A stretch of 64,000 bases of DNA from Catellatospora paridis. Lineage in GTDB: Bacteria > Actinomycetota > Actinomycetes > Mycobacteriales > Micromonosporaceae. Shown here piece after piece: positions 16,906-26,287 of this stretch. Below the pieces are notes generated by a model. That model saw only the letters and a program-made list of their open reading frames with translations. It was not told where the DNA came from and ran no database searches. A program made the position numbers and the translations under genes. The stretch is from the NCBI RefSeq assembly GCF_009720365.1, contig NZ_ML769317.1, forward strand, positions 339,816-403,815, written 5' to 3'. Every line of letters starts with the position of its first letter. The stretch's first letter is position 1.

Positions 16906-19900
16906 GTGGCCGCACTTCCCTCACCGAGACGCCGCGCCCCCGCGCACGCCCTGCTGGCGATAACGCTGGCACTGGGCGCGATCTCGGCCGTTTCCCCCGG
17001 CAGCGCCGTCGCCGCCGTGCCCGCTGCGAAAGCCCCGATCAAGCCCGGCGGTTCGCACACCATCACGCTGATCACCGGCGACCGGGTCACCGTCACCGCG
17101 CTGCCCGGTGGCCGCACCACCACCAGCGTCCGCAGCCCACACGGCGGCACGGCCGGCGCGCACGTGCTGACCTACGGCACGGACACCTACGTGTACCCCG
17201 ACGCGGTCACGCCGTACGTCGCCGCGGGCCTGCTCGACGAGCGCCTGTTCAACGTCACCGACCTGATCGCCGACGGCTACGACGACGCCCACCGCCCACG
17301 GCTGCCGCTGATCGTGCAGTACGCCGACGGCACGGCCGCCCGCCGCGCGCCGCTGCCCGGCTCGGTGCAGGTACGCGGCCTGGACAGCGTGCACGGCGCG
17401 GCCGTCGAGCAGCAGCGCGGCGACGCCGACCGGTTCTGGGCGGCGCTGACCGCCCCGAGCGCGGCCAAGCGCGCCGACGCCCGGCCCGCGCTCGCCGGCG
17501 GGGTCACCAAGGTGTGGCTGGACGGCAAGGTCCGCGCCGCCCTGGCCGACACGACCGCGCAGATCGGCGCACCCCAGGTCTGGGCGACCGGCAACACCGG
17601 CTCCGGTGTCGCGGTCGCGGTGCTCGACACCGGCGTCGACGTCACCCACCCGGATCTGGCCGGGCAGGTCGCGCAGACGGCCAGCTTCGTGCCGGGGGAG
17701 GAGGTCACCGACCGGCACGGGCACGGCACGCACGTCGCGTCGACGATCGCGGGCACCGGCGCCGCGTCGGACGGCCGCGAGCGCGGCGTCGCCCCGGGCG
17801 TACGCCTGCACGTCGGCAAGGTCCTCAACGACCTGGGCGAGGGCCAGGACTCCTGGATCATCGCCGGTATGGAGTGGGCCGCGCGCCAGCAGGGCGCGAA
17901 GGTCGTCAGCATGAGCCTCGGCGGTGCGCCCACCGACGGCACCGACCCGCTCAGCAGCGCCGTGAACGAGCTCAGCGCGCAGACCGGCGCGCTGTTCACC
18001 ATCGCTGCCGGCAACTCCGGCCCCGACATGCAGAGCGTCGGCGCGCCCGGTGCAGCCGACGCCGCGCTGACCGTCGGCGCGGTCGACAGCCTCGACCGGA
18101 TCGCGTTCTTCTCCAGCCGCGGCCCGCGCCGCGGCGACAACGGCCTCAAGCCCGACATCACCGCCCCCGGCGTGGACGTGCTCGCGGCCCGCTCGCAGCA
18201 GTCGAGCGAGGGCGAAGGCCTGTACACGACGATGAGCGGCACGTCGATGGCGACGCCGCACGTCGCGGGCGTGGCGGCGCTGCTGGCCGCGGCTCACCCG
18301 GACTGGTCGGGGCAGCGGCTCAAGGACGTGCTGATGAGCACGAGCCGCACGAGCGAGCGCATCGACCCGTACATCGACGGCATCGGCCGAGTCGACGCCG
18401 TCGCGGCCACCGGGGCGAGCGTGTTCGCCACCGGCACCGACTTCACCGACCTGGCCTGGCCCTACCAGCCGGGGCAGCGGATCGACCGGGAGGTCGTCTA
18501 CACCAACACCGGTGACGCGCCGGTGGACCTGGCGCTGGCCGTCCGCGCGCCGACCGCGCCGGCAGGACTGTTCACCCTCGACGCGGACCGGGTCACCGTG
18601 CCCGCGCACGGCACCGCCAAGGCGACCGTCCACATCGCCCTGGACCGCGCGCAGGACGACACCTACGCCCACGTCGCGGTCGACGCCACCGGCCCCGGCG
18701 GGCTGCGGCTGCGTACCCTGGTCGGCCTGAACAAGGAAGGCGAGCGCGCCGACCTGACCTTCCAGACCCGCGACCGCGCCGGTCTCGGCCTGGCCGGGCT
18801 GATCCTGCTCAAGGACATCACCCGCAACACCGCGCCGCGGCTGTACGCCGTGGACGGCACCGGCCGCCTCACCGCCAACCTGCAACCGGGCACCTACAGC
18901 GCGATCATGCAGGCGGAGCTGCCCGGCGTCACCGGGCCGCACTCGCTGGGCCTGGGACTGCTGATCGCACCGGAGATCGTGCTGACCGGCGACCGCACCG
19001 TCGTGCTCGACGCCCGGCAGCTGCGGCAGGTCGCCGCCGAGGTGAAGACGCCGACCGCGCGCGCCGACGTCCGCGTCGACTACGGCCGCACCTACGCCGA
19101 CCTGGTGCCGTTCTTCGACAACTACACGGTGCACAGCCGCTTTCACAGCGTCTGGGCCACCCCGACCGGCGGTGCCGTCAAGCAGGGCCAGTTCAGCCTC
19201 GGGTTCCGCTGGAGCCTGGTCGAGCCGCCGCTGACCATCAGCGGGCACGGGCAGCGCTACGACGACCTGCTCATGCAGACCGCTTCGCGCAGCCTGCCGG
19301 ACGGCCGTGAGCAGCTCGACCTCGCCTTCGCGGGCCGGGGCACCGCCGCCGAGCTGCGGCAGGCCCGGGTCCGCGGCAAGATCGCCGTGGTACGGCACGA
19401 GGCCGGGGGCGACGTCGTCGCGCAGGCCGACGCGGCGGCCGCCGCCGGGGCGCGGATGCTGCTGCTCGTCAACGACGCCGACGGCCGCCTGGACGCCTGG
19501 TACGAGCTGGAGAACCCGAACCCGGCGCTGCCGGTCGCCGCCCTCGGCCGGGACCAGGGCGAGCAGCTGATCGCACAGCTCGCCAAGGGCAGGCAGCGGC
19601 ACACCGTCGAGTCGCATCCGCTGCCGTCCTACGTGTACGACCTGGTCCACCGCTACCGCGGCGCGGTGCCGAAGGACGTGACCTACCGGCCCGGACCGCG
19701 TGACCTGGCCCGTGTCGACGTCGCCTACCGCAGCCCGGTGCCCGGCACCGGGTCGGGGCTGCGCTACGACGTCCCCCCGGACCAGCCGTGGGCGGCGCTG
19801 AGCGGCGGCATCCTGCCGGTGCCCGGGCAGGGCGCCCGCACCGACTGGGTCTCGGCCGACCACGGCAACCAGTGGTTCGAGCAGGCCGGCATGGGCCCGC

Positions 19901-20631
19901 TGACCTTCTCGTCGGACCTGCTCGGCTACCGGCCGGGCAGCCGCACGGACGTGCGCTGGTTCGCGCCGATCGGCCGGCCCAGCATGCTGCAGGACAGCCT
20001 CGTGTCGGGCCGGCCGACGATGGTCGGCAACGAGCTGATGGTCTGGGCGCTGCCGAACTGGGGCGACTCCGACCCGCACCACCAGGCGCTGGTGTGGGAG
20101 GGCGAGATCTCGCAGCAGACCAGCCTGTACCAGGGTGACGAGCTGATCGCCGAGAACCCGGGCAGCAGCATGTACGGGGTGCTCACGCCCGGTCCGCGGC
20201 CGGTACGGCTGATCACCGAGACCAGCCAGGAGGTCGTGTCGCCGTACTCGGTCAGCACCCGCACAGAGTGGACGTTCTCGTTCACGGGGGCCGCGTCCGA
20301 CGAGATCCGGCGGCTGCCGCTGATCGGCGTGCACTACCTGGTCGACACCGACCTCGCCGGCCGGGCCGACCGCGGCGCCCGCCTGGGCGTGACCGCGCAG
20401 CAGTTCGAGGGCGTGCACCAGGGCGGGCAGATCCGCAAGGTCGAGGTGGAGCTGTCGTACGACGACGGCCGCACCTGGCGGCGGGCGTCGCTCGACCGGC
20501 GTGACGGCTCCTGGCAGACGACCCTGCACGCGCCGTGGTGGGCGAAGTTCGCCTCGGTGCGGATCAGCGCCGCCGACTCCGCGGGCAACACGGTCACCCA
20601 GGCCGTGGTGCGGGCGTTCGGCCTGCGCTAG
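16906..20631 (+). CDS. Secreted subtilisin-like serine protease (S8) with PA domain and long C-terminus
   Basis: 1241 residues from a GTG with GGAG upstream. A Sec signal covers residues ~1-36. A pro-region follows, then the S8 catalytic domain: Asp241 in VLDTGVD, His273 in HGHGTHVAS, Asn370 in AAGNSG and Ser447 in GTSMATPHVAG, all intact. Residues ~490-600 look like a beta-sandwich, and a region around 800-900 with VRHEAGGDVVAQADAAAAAGA fits a protease-associated (PA) domain. The remaining several hundred residues are beta-rich and unassigned. The size matches the ~1200-residue S8 peptidases of Streptomyces and Micromonospora. It degrades external protein. It has its own promoter region, shared divergently with the sigma factor gene. 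Confidence 0.92.
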   Translation: MAALPSPRRRAPAHALLAITLALGAISAVSPGSAVAAVPAAKAPIKPGGSHTITLITGDRVTVTALPGGRTTTSVRSPHGGTAGAHVLTYGTDTYVYPDAVTPYVAAGLLDERLFNVTDLIADGYDDAHRPRLPLIVQYADGTAARRAPLPGSVQVRGLDSVHGAAVEQQRGDADRFWAALTAPSAAKRADARPALAGGVTKVWLDGKVRAALADTTAQIGAPQVWATGNTGSGVAVAVLDTGVDVTHPDLAGQVAQTASFVPGEEVTDRHGHGTHVASTIAGTGAASDGRERGVAPGVRLHVGKVLNDLGEGQDSWIIAGMEWAARQQGAKVVSMSLGGAPTDGTDPLSSAVNELSAQTGALFTIAAGNSGPDMQSVGAPGAADAALTVGAVDSLDRIAFFSSRGPRRGDNGLKPDITAPGVDVLAARSQQSSEGEGLYTTMSGTSMATPHVAGVAALLAAAHPDWSGQRLKDVLMSTSRTSERIDPYIDGIGRVDAVAATGASVFATGTDFTDLAWPYQPGQRIDREVVYTNTGDAPVDLALAVRAPTAPAGLFTLDADRVTVPAHGTAKATVHIALDRAQDDTYAHVAVDATGPGGLRLRTLVGLNKEGERADLTFQTRDRAGLGLAGLILLKDITRNTAPRLYAVDGTGRLTANLQPGTYSAIMQAELPGVTGPHSLGLGLLIAPEIVLTGDRTVVLDARQLRQVAAEVKTPTARADVRVDYGRTYADLVPFFDNYTVHSRFHSVWATPTGGAVKQGQFSLGFRWSLVEPPLTISGHGQRYDDLLMQTASRSLPDGREQLDLAFAGRGTAAELRQARVRGKIAVVRHEAGGDVVAQADAAAAAGARMLLLVNDADGRLDAWYELENPNPALPVAALGRDQGEQLIAQLAKGRQRHTVESHPLPSYVYDLVHRYRGAVPKDVTYRPGPRDLARVDVAYRSPVPGTGSGLRYDVPPDQPWAALSGGILPVPGQGARTDWVSADHGNQWFEQAGMGPLTFSSDLLGYRPGSRTDVRWFAPIGRPSMLQDSLVSGRPTMVGNELMVWALPNWGDSDPHHQALVWEGEISQQTSLYQGDELIAENPGSSMYGVLTPGPRPVRLITETSQEVVSPYSVSTRTEWTFSFTGAASDEIRRLPLIGVHYLVDTDLAGRADRGARLGVTAQQFEGVHQGGQIRKVEVELSYDDGRTWRRASLDRRDGSWQTTLHAPWWAKFASVRISAADSAGNTVTQAVVRAFGLR

Positions 20632-20637
20632 TTCCCT

Positions 20638-20677
20638 GATCTGGGAGAGTCGGGGGCGACCACGACTCTCCCAGATC
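20638..20677. terminator. Bidirectional terminator between protease and GH43 genes
   Basis: Perfect 15-base arms (20638-20652 and 20663-20677) with a 10-base loop lie between two convergent stops. The stem serves both genes. Confidence 0.8.
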
Positions 20678-20686
20678 TGCTGCCGG

Positions 20687-22093
20687 TCAGACCCGCGTGA
20701 TGCGGATCGCGTCGGCGATCACCAGGCCCGTGCCGTTGGTCCAGCGGCTCACGGCGACCTTGTTCTCGTCCCCGGCGGTCAGCGTGAACGTGCCCAGGGT
20801 GCGCCACGCGCCGCCGTTGAACCGCTGATCGACGTTCACCGTCTGGTTCCCGCTCGCGGTGACGATCACGTACGGCGCTTTGGTGCTGTACCCCGTCAGC
20901 GACGGCCACCACGCGTCGACCCGGTACGTGCCGGTCTGCGGGATCGCGAACTTGTACCAGGCCGCGTCGCTGGCCGAAACTGGGTCGGCGAACCGGTAGT
21001 CGGCCCCATACCGCTGCACCGAGTACGACGACACGCCCCAGTTCGCGCTCGCGGTGAACCGCCCCTCGGTGGTGTTGTCGACGATCGCCGACCAGGCCGT
21101 GGACGGGTTGTCCGGATCACCCGACGGCGGCGTCAGCGCCGTGCCCACCGCGTACGGCCGGCCGAAGTTCGGGGTGCCGTCACCGTTCCAGGTGATCTTC
21201 TGGGCGCGGGTGGTACGGCCCGCGTACGTGTACGCCGACGTGGTCTTGCCGTGGTAGACGATCCAGTCCTCGGTGCCGTCCGGGGACTTGAAGAACCCGT
21301 TGTGGCCGGGCCCGAACACGCCCGCGGCGTCGTTGCGCCAGAACACCGGGCCCGCGTGCTGCACCCAGTTGCCCGCCACCAGCGGGTCGGCCCCGTCGGC
21401 GATGGACTTCATCCACAGCTGGTAGTCGGGCTTGCCGGTGTCGCAGGTCGAGTAGACGAGGAACAGCCGCCCGCTGCCGCGCAGCCCGACCGCGCCCTCG
21501 CGCACCTCGGTGCAGCCGCCGCCGGCCGGCAGCGCCATCCGCGAACCCGTCGTCGACCAGGGCGTGTCCATGCGCTGCAGGTAGATCTGCGCCGGGCCGC
21601 CCATGCCGCGGCCGGGACCGCTCCAGGCGAAGTACATCTGGCCGTTGTGCACGAACGGCTCACCGTCGATCGCGTACTCGCCGTGGTCGGCGATGCGCGC
21701 CTTGAAGTGGTACGGCCCCAGCGGGTCGTCACCGTCGGACTCGATCACATACGTGCGGTGGTTGGCGTCGACGCCGTTGCTGGCCGTGTAGTACACGTAC
21801 CAGCGCTGCCCGAACCGGTACAGGCCCGGCGCCCACATCTGCTGGTTGCGGCTCGGGTCGCTGTCGCGCCACACGGTGTGCTCACCGGCGCCCGCCAGGC
21901 CCGCCAGCGTCGGCGACTTCCAGATTCCGATCCGGTCCCCGAGCGTGGTGGCCAGGTAGTAGTTGCCGTTGACGTAGGTCAGCGTCGGGTCCGCGCTGCC
22001 GTTGAGGGGGTTGGTGAACGTGCCGGCCGCCAGCGCGGGCGCGGCGGGTACGAGCAGCACGAGCGTCAGGAACAGCAAAGCCAGGCGTCGCAT
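20687..22093 (-). CDS. Secreted GH43 glycosidase with golvesin-like C-terminal domain
   Basis: 468 residues; the ATG at 22093 follows GGGAGC and begins a clear signal peptide (MRRLALLFLTLVLLVPAAPALA). The five-bladed GH43 propeller has the general base Asp in NGSADPTLTYVNGNYY, the second Asp in YAIDGEPFV and the acid Glu in CTEVREGAV. From ~residue 345 (IVDNTTEGRFTASANWG) to the end there is a golvesin/xanthan-lyase-type beta domain, often a carbohydrate binder, ending IADAIRITRV. Family members act as arabinanases, arabinofuranosidases or xylosidases. It is monocistronic and faces an ArsR-like regulator gene across a divergent promoter region. Confidence 0.88.
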   Translation of the reverse strand: MRRLALLFLTLVLLVPAAPALAAGTFTNPLNGSADPTLTYVNGNYYLATTLGDRIGIWKSPTLAGLAGAGEHTVWRDSDPSRNQQMWAPGLYRFGQRWYVYYTASNGVDANHRTYVIESDGDDPLGPYHFKARIADHGEYAIDGEPFVHNGQMYFAWSGPGRGMGGPAQIYLQRMDTPWSTTGSRMALPAGGGCTEVREGAVGLRGSGRLFLVYSTCDTGKPDYQLWMKSIADGADPLVAGNWVQHAGPVFWRNDAAGVFGPGHNGFFKSPDGTEDWIVYHGKTTSAYTYAGRTTRAQKITWNGDGTPNFGRPYAVGTALTPPSGDPDNPSTAWSAIVDNTTEGRFTASANWGVSSYSVQRYGADYRFADPVSASDAAWYKFAIPQTGTYRVDAWWPSLTGYSTKAPYVIVTASGNQTVNVDQRFNGGAWRTLGTFTLTAGDENKVAVSRWTNGTGLVIADAIRITRV

Positions 22094-22283
22094 CGGGTCA
22101 GCTCCCGTCTCCGGATGGTGGAGCGTGGTCGCGACAGAGCATGCGACCTGTCCGTCGAGCGGGGCCAGTCGCTTCGGGCAGGACCGAAGCGTGCTCCGGC
22201 GGCAGCATCGATCGCCGCATGGGCATCGCTGATTGCCCGTAATGCCCGTCTGGCGGTAGAGTCCGCGCAGCGGAGGCCGGACC

Positions 22284-23291
22284 ATGCTGCGCATACACTT
22301 CACCGCTGCTGACCTGGGTTCGCTGCGGCTCGCCTCAGGCGCCGATCCACTGTGGGAATCCCTGTTGAGCCAGCACGCGCTGACCAGCGGGCACGCGCCA
22401 CCGGCCCTCGGGTCGTGGCGTCGGCGTGCGATAACGCGCCTCACCCCGGAGATGCGGGCGCTGCTGAGCCTGGCGCCTCCGACGGGCTACTCGCCCGACT
22501 TCCTGACCCCGACGCGGGGACTCCGCGACGTCGACGAAGGCCTCGACGCGGGCCTGCACGAGGTGCTGGCGACCCCGGTCGATCACCTGCGAGCGGATCT
22601 ACGCCAGGTGCTGCCGCAGCACTGCCCGCGCGAGCGGGCCGAGCGGCTGGCCGACGGCGACCGCACAGCGGTGACCGCGCTGGCGTCCGCGATGCGCGCC
22701 TACTTCGACGCGGTGCTCGCCGCCCACTGGGAGCTGATCTCGGGGCAGGTCGCCGGCGCACGCGCACGCGGGGCGCGGTTCCTGGTCGACGGGGGCGTCG
22801 ACCGGTTGCTGACCACGCTGCACCCCACGATCCGGTGGGACGCGCCGACCCTGCACGTCGCCTACCCGGACGACCGCGACATCCACCTCGCAGGCCGTGG
22901 CCTGGTGCTGCTGCCGTCGTTCTTCTGCCGCAGCACGCCCGTGACGCTGCGAGCGGCCGACCGGCCGCCGGTGCTGGTGTACCCGATCGACCACGATCCC
23001 GACTGGGACGCCGAGCGGGCCACGCCGCCCGACGGCGAGCTGGTCGCGCTGCTGGGGAACACCCGCGCCGCGGTACTGCGCGCGGCCCAGTTGCACCCGC
23101 ACGGCTGCACCACCACCGAACTCGCCCGCCGGGTGCGCATCTCGCTGTCCAGCGCCAGCGAGCACGCCACCACGCTGCGCCGGGCGGGACTGCTGCGGAC
23201 GCGCCCCTACGGCAGGCACATGCTGCACGTGGTGACCCCGCTGGGCCGCGCACTGCTCACCGGGCGCCCTGGACCGCAGCAGCCCTCGTGA
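22284..23291 (+). CDS. ArsR-like winged-helix transcriptional regulator (DUF5937-type N-terminus)
   Basis: 335 residues. The C-terminal ~75 residues form an ArsR-type winged helix (AAQLHPHGCTTTELARRVRISLSSASEHATTLRRAGLL in outline, residues ~270-310). The long N-terminal part with LRIHFTAADLGSLRLA at its start resembles actinobacterial regulators with a DUF5937 domain; it has no metal-binding Cys cluster. It is preceded by GGAGG. Its promoter region is shared with the divergent GH43 gene, and it lies upstream of the amine oxidase gene; either may be a target, but no operator was recognised. Confidence 0.75.
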   Translation: MLRIHFTAADLGSLRLASGADPLWESLLSQHALTSGHAPPALGSWRRRAITRLTPEMRALLSLAPPTGYSPDFLTPTRGLRDVDEGLDAGLHEVLATPVDHLRADLRQVLPQHCPRERAERLADGDRTAVTALASAMRAYFDAVLAAHWELISGQVAGARARGARFLVDGGVDRLLTTLHPTIRWDAPTLHVAYPDDRDIHLAGRGLVLLPSFFCRSTPVTLRAADRPPVLVYPIDHDPDWDAERATPPDGELVALLGNTRAAVLRAAQLHPHGCTTTELARRVRISLSSASEHATTLRRAGLLRTRPYGRHMLHVVTPLGRALLTGRPGPQQPS

Positions 23292-23420
23292 CCCGACCGG
23301 TCGACGAACGGCTGATCCAGCACTACCGCGCGGCCATCGTTACCTACCGGTCGGTTGAGGACCGGGTAGGCAATACGGCGGACATACAACTAAAGCGGCA
23401 CCGAAATCTGGCCCTCCTAG

Positions 23421-23483
23421 CCTCCGGGACTCAACATCCCCCACGCGGGAGGCGTCCCCCCGCCTCCCGGACGTCCCTGGAGG
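23421..23483 (+). promoter_or_regulatory. Possible RNA structure masking the ribosome binding site of the amine oxidase
   Basis: CCTCCGGGAC (23421-23430) can pair with GTCCCTGGAGG (23473-23483) over ten base pairs with one bulged T. That pairing takes up the whole Shine-Dalgarno GGAGG (23479-23483). Inside it lies a second hairpin with 9-base arms CGGGAGGCG (23446-23454) and CGCCTCCCG (23461-23469). The start codon is a TTG 7 bases after the GGAGG. The layout resembles a translational switch, but GC-rich DNA forms such pairings easily. Confidence 0.4.
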
Positions 23484-23490
23484 TTCCCCT

Positions 23491-25080
23491 TTGGCCCAGA
23501 CGCGCCGTGACTTCCTCCGCCAGGTCGGCATCACCGGCGGCGCAGGAGTCATGTTCCACACGATGGGAGCCCTCGGGCTCACCACCGCGGCCAACGCTGC
23601 CGAGACCCCGCCGTTCACCCCGCTCACGAGAGACGGCCTGCGAAGCCGCGGCGCCAAGTCCGTCATCGTCATGGGCGGCGGCATCGCCGGCATGACCGCC
23701 GCGTACGAGCTGCTCAAGGGCGGCTACTCCGTCACCGTGCTCGAGGGCCGCGACCGGCCCGGCGGCCGCAACTGGACGGTCCGGCGCGGCACCACCTTCA
23801 CCGACCTCAAAGGACAGACTCAGACGGCCGGCTTCTCCAAGGGCCAGTACATGAACGCCGGCCCGGGGCGCATCCCGCAGATGCACGTGACGCTGGACTA
23901 CTGCAAGGAGCTCGGCGTCCCGATCGAGGTCTTCACCAACCAGAACGCCGACGCGTTCCTCTACCGCGAGAATGTCCCCGGCGCGCTCAACGGCGTCCCG
24001 GTCCGGCAGCGTGCGGTGAAGGCCGACGCCTACGGCTACACCGCCGAGCTGCTGGCCAAGGCGACCAGCCAGGGCGCCCTCGACGTGGAGCTGACCGCGG
24101 AGGACAAGGACGCCCTGATCTCCTACCTGCGCAGTTTCGGTGCCATCAACTCCGCCAACGAGTACGTCGGCGGCGGCCGCCGCGGCTACGCCCCTGAGCC
24201 CGGCGCCCACCTCGAGGCCGGCACCCCGCTGCCGCAGTACGAACTGTCCGACCTGTTCCGCTCCACCCTGGGCAACTACTTCTCCTTCGAGATGGGCTTC
24301 GACCAGGCGATGATGATGTACCAGCCCATCGGCGGCATGGATCGCATCGCGTACGCCTTCGCCGAGGCGATCGGCGCCCGCCGCTTCCGCTATAACGCCG
24401 AGGTCGTGGCTTATCAGAACACCCCTGACGGCGTCGCGGTCACCTACACGACCGCCAACGGCCCGAAGACCATCACCGCCGACTTCGCCATCAACGCGAT
24501 GCCGCCCCACATCGCCGCGAAGATCCCCAGCAACATGCCCGCCGAGGTCGTCACGGCGTTGGGCTCGGTCAGCAGGACCAACGCCGGCAAGATCGGCATC
24601 GAGTACGACCGCCGCTGGTGGGAGGAGGACTTCCGCATCTACGGCGGCATCACCAACGCCAACACCAACATCGGCAACGTGTGGCACCCGTCGTACGGCT
24701 ACCACGGCAAGACCGGCACGATGATCGGCTACTACAACACCGGCGGCAACGCGAACTTCTACGGCACCCTGACCCCGGCGCAGCGGCTCACCGAGGCGGT
24801 GGCACAGGGCAAGAAGATCTTCGGCGACGTCTACGGCGAGGGCATCACCGCGTCGTTCAGCCAGGACTGGGCGTCGGCGAAGTTCTCCGAGGCGGCGTGG
24901 GTCAGCTGGCCCGGCGCGGCCGGCGGCCAGACCGGGGCCGGCTACCGCAGCCTCCTGCAGGCCTCCGGCAACGTCTACTTCGCCGGCGACCACCTCAGCC
25001 ACGCCATCGCCTGGCAGCACGGAGCCATCACCTCGGCCCGCGCCACCGTCGAGCAGATCCACGAGAGGGTGACCGCCTGA
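23491..25080 (+). CDS. Tat-exported flavin amine oxidase (L-amino-acid/monoamine oxidase family)
   Basis: 529 residues from a TTG with GGAGG 7 bases upstream. The N-terminus MAQTRRDFLRQVG with a following hydrophobic stretch and ANA is a twin-arginine signal, so the protein is exported folded with FAD. The dinucleotide motif VMGGGIAGMTAAYEL lies near residues 60-74, followed by GRDRPGGRNWTVR; the second FAD region YFAGDHLSHAIAWQHGAITSA is near the C-terminus. The family oxidises primary amines or amino acids and gives hydrogen peroxide. A secreted L-amino-acid oxidase is the likeliest role; substrate unknown. Confidence 0.88.
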   Translation: MAQTRRDFLRQVGITGGAGVMFHTMGALGLTTAANAAETPPFTPLTRDGLRSRGAKSVIVMGGGIAGMTAAYELLKGGYSVTVLEGRDRPGGRNWTVRRGTTFTDLKGQTQTAGFSKGQYMNAGPGRIPQMHVTLDYCKELGVPIEVFTNQNADAFLYRENVPGALNGVPVRQRAVKADAYGYTAELLAKATSQGALDVELTAEDKDALISYLRSFGAINSANEYVGGGRRGYAPEPGAHLEAGTPLPQYELSDLFRSTLGNYFSFEMGFDQAMMMYQPIGGMDRIAYAFAEAIGARRFRYNAEVVAYQNTPDGVAVTYTTANGPKTITADFAINAMPPHIAAKIPSNMPAEVVTALGSVSRTNAGKIGIEYDRRWWEEDFRIYGGITNANTNIGNVWHPSYGYHGKTGTMIGYYNTGGNANFYGTLTPAQRLTEAVAQGKKIFGDVYGEGITASFSQDWASAKFSEAAWVSWPGAAGGQTGAGYRSLLQASGNVYFAGDHLSHAIAWQHGAITSARATVEQIHERVTA

Positions 25081-25106
25081 CGCGCACCGGCGCGCCGGTG
25101 GCAATC

Positions 25107-25161
25107 GACGCCGTCGCCGACCTCGCCCTCATGGTCAACGGGCGAGGCCGGCGACGGCGTC
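25107..25161. terminator. Large bidirectional terminator
   Basis: Arms of 22 bases (25107-25128 and 25140-25161) match at 21 positions around an 11-base loop, between the convergent amine oxidase and oxidoreductase genes. Confidence 0.8.
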
Positions 25162-25211
25162 CTCGATGCTGTCGGCCAGGTGCACCCGGCCGTCCGACCG
25201 GCGACATGGCC

Positions 25212-26201
25212 TCACTCGACGGCTACCACCACCTTGCCGCGTGCCCGTCCGGTCTCGACGTGACGGATCGCTTCAGGCAGCTCCGCGAACGGGTATCGGC
25301 GTTCGACGACCGGCTTGACCGCGCCGCTGTCGAACAGGGCGGTCAGCTCCACCAGGTCGCGGGCGCTGGCCGGGGCGGCCGGGGTGTCGGTGATGACCAC
25401 GGGCTGGGAGGTGAGCTTGCCCATCACGGTGGCGCCGATCATGTGGTCGACGGGCCTGGCCCAGCGTCCCGCGTTTCCGCCGACGACGACGTAGGTCCCC
25501 GCCGGGCGCAGCACGCGCCGGGCGGCCCAGACGGACGGGCTGCCGGCGATGTCGACGAGCGCGTCGAAGCCGCGGGCGAGCCGGGTGAAGTCCTGTGTGG
25601 TGTAGTCGATCACCTCGGCCGCGCCGATGGACCGGACCAGGTCGGCGTTGCGCGCGCTGCACACGCCGGTCACCGCCGCGCCCGCCGACCGGGCCAGCTG
25701 CACCGCGTACGTCCCGACGCCGCCGGAGGCGCCGATGACCAGGACGCGCTGTCCCGGCTGGACCTTGGCGTTGTCGCGGATCGCGGCGAGCGCGGTCAGG
25801 GCCGCCATCGGCACCGTGGCGGCCTGCTCGAAGGAGAGGCTGCGCGGTTTGGGGGCCAGGTGGTCCTCGGGGATGCAGGTGTACTGCGCGAAGCCGCCGT
25901 GCTTGACCAGGGCGTAGACCTCGTCGCCGGGGCGGAACCGGGTGACTCCGGCGCCGACCGCGGCCACCTCGCCGGCGACGTCGCAGCCGAGGATCGGGTG
26001 GCTCGGGCGGCGTTTGCCGAAGCCGCCGCCCATGAACCGGGCGACGACGGGCTCGCCGCGCAGGTGGTGCCAGTCGTACGGGTTGATCGAGGTGGCGCGG
26101 ACCCGGACGAGCACCTCGCCGGCCCCCGGCACGGGCTTTTCGACGTCAGTGAGGTGCAGATTCTCGGGCGGACCGTAGGAGTGGAGCACGTACGCCTTCA
26201 T
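25212..26201 (-). CDS. NADPH-dependent MDR oxidoreductase (quinone reductase type)
   Basis: 329 residues, complete medium-chain dehydrogenase/reductase: N-terminal GroES-like domain (SINPYDWHHLRG, GCDVAGEVAAVG) and a Rossmann domain with VLVIGASGGVGTYAVQ. Zinc-binding Cys/His ligands of alcohol dehydrogenases are absent, as in quinone oxidoreductases. The start is the ATG 14 bases after the nearest operator palindrome. The promoter is covered by three TTAC/GTAA palindromes, and the TetR gene lies directly upstream on the same strand, so expression is probably induced by a toxic electrophile or quinone. Confidence 0.92.
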   Translation of the reverse strand: MKAYVLHSYGPPENLHLTDVEKPVPGAGEVLVRVRATSINPYDWHHLRGEPVVARFMGGGFGKRRPSHPILGCDVAGEVAAVGAGVTRFRPGDEVYALVKHGGFAQYTCIPEDHLAPKPRSLSFEQAATVPMAALTALAAIRDNAKVQPGQRVLVIGASGGVGTYAVQLARSAGAAVTGVCSARNADLVRSIGAAEVIDYTTQDFTRLARGFDALVDIAGSPSVWAARRVLRPAGTYVVVGGNAGRWARPVDHMIGATVMGKLTSQPVVITDTPAAPASARDLVELTALFDSGAVKPVVERRYPFAELPEAIRHVETGRARGKVVVAVE

Positions 26202-26215
26202 CGAGGTCTCCTGAC

Positions 26216-26262
26216 CTTACGTTGTAAGTCTTACGTTGTAAGGTAGCCTTACGCCGTAAGGC
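26216..26262 (-). promoter_or_regulatory. Three tandem operator palindromes in front of the MDR gene
   Basis: CTTACGTTGTAAG occurs twice (26216-26228 and 26230-26242) and GCCTTACGCCGTAAGGC once (26246-26262). Centres are 14 and 18 bases apart. All share CTTACG-N-GTAAG symmetry. They occupy most of the 86-base gap between the TetR stop and the MDR start, the expected place for binding by the neighbouring TetR protein. Confidence 0.8.
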
Positions 26263-26287
26263 AGTCAAGGAGGAGAATCCCTTAAGG

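Noticed and set aside
16921..20529. A 1202-codon minus-strand open frame opposite the S8 protease
   Set aside because: The plus-strand frame carries an intact catalytic triad and signal peptide; the antisense frame has no recognisable motif.
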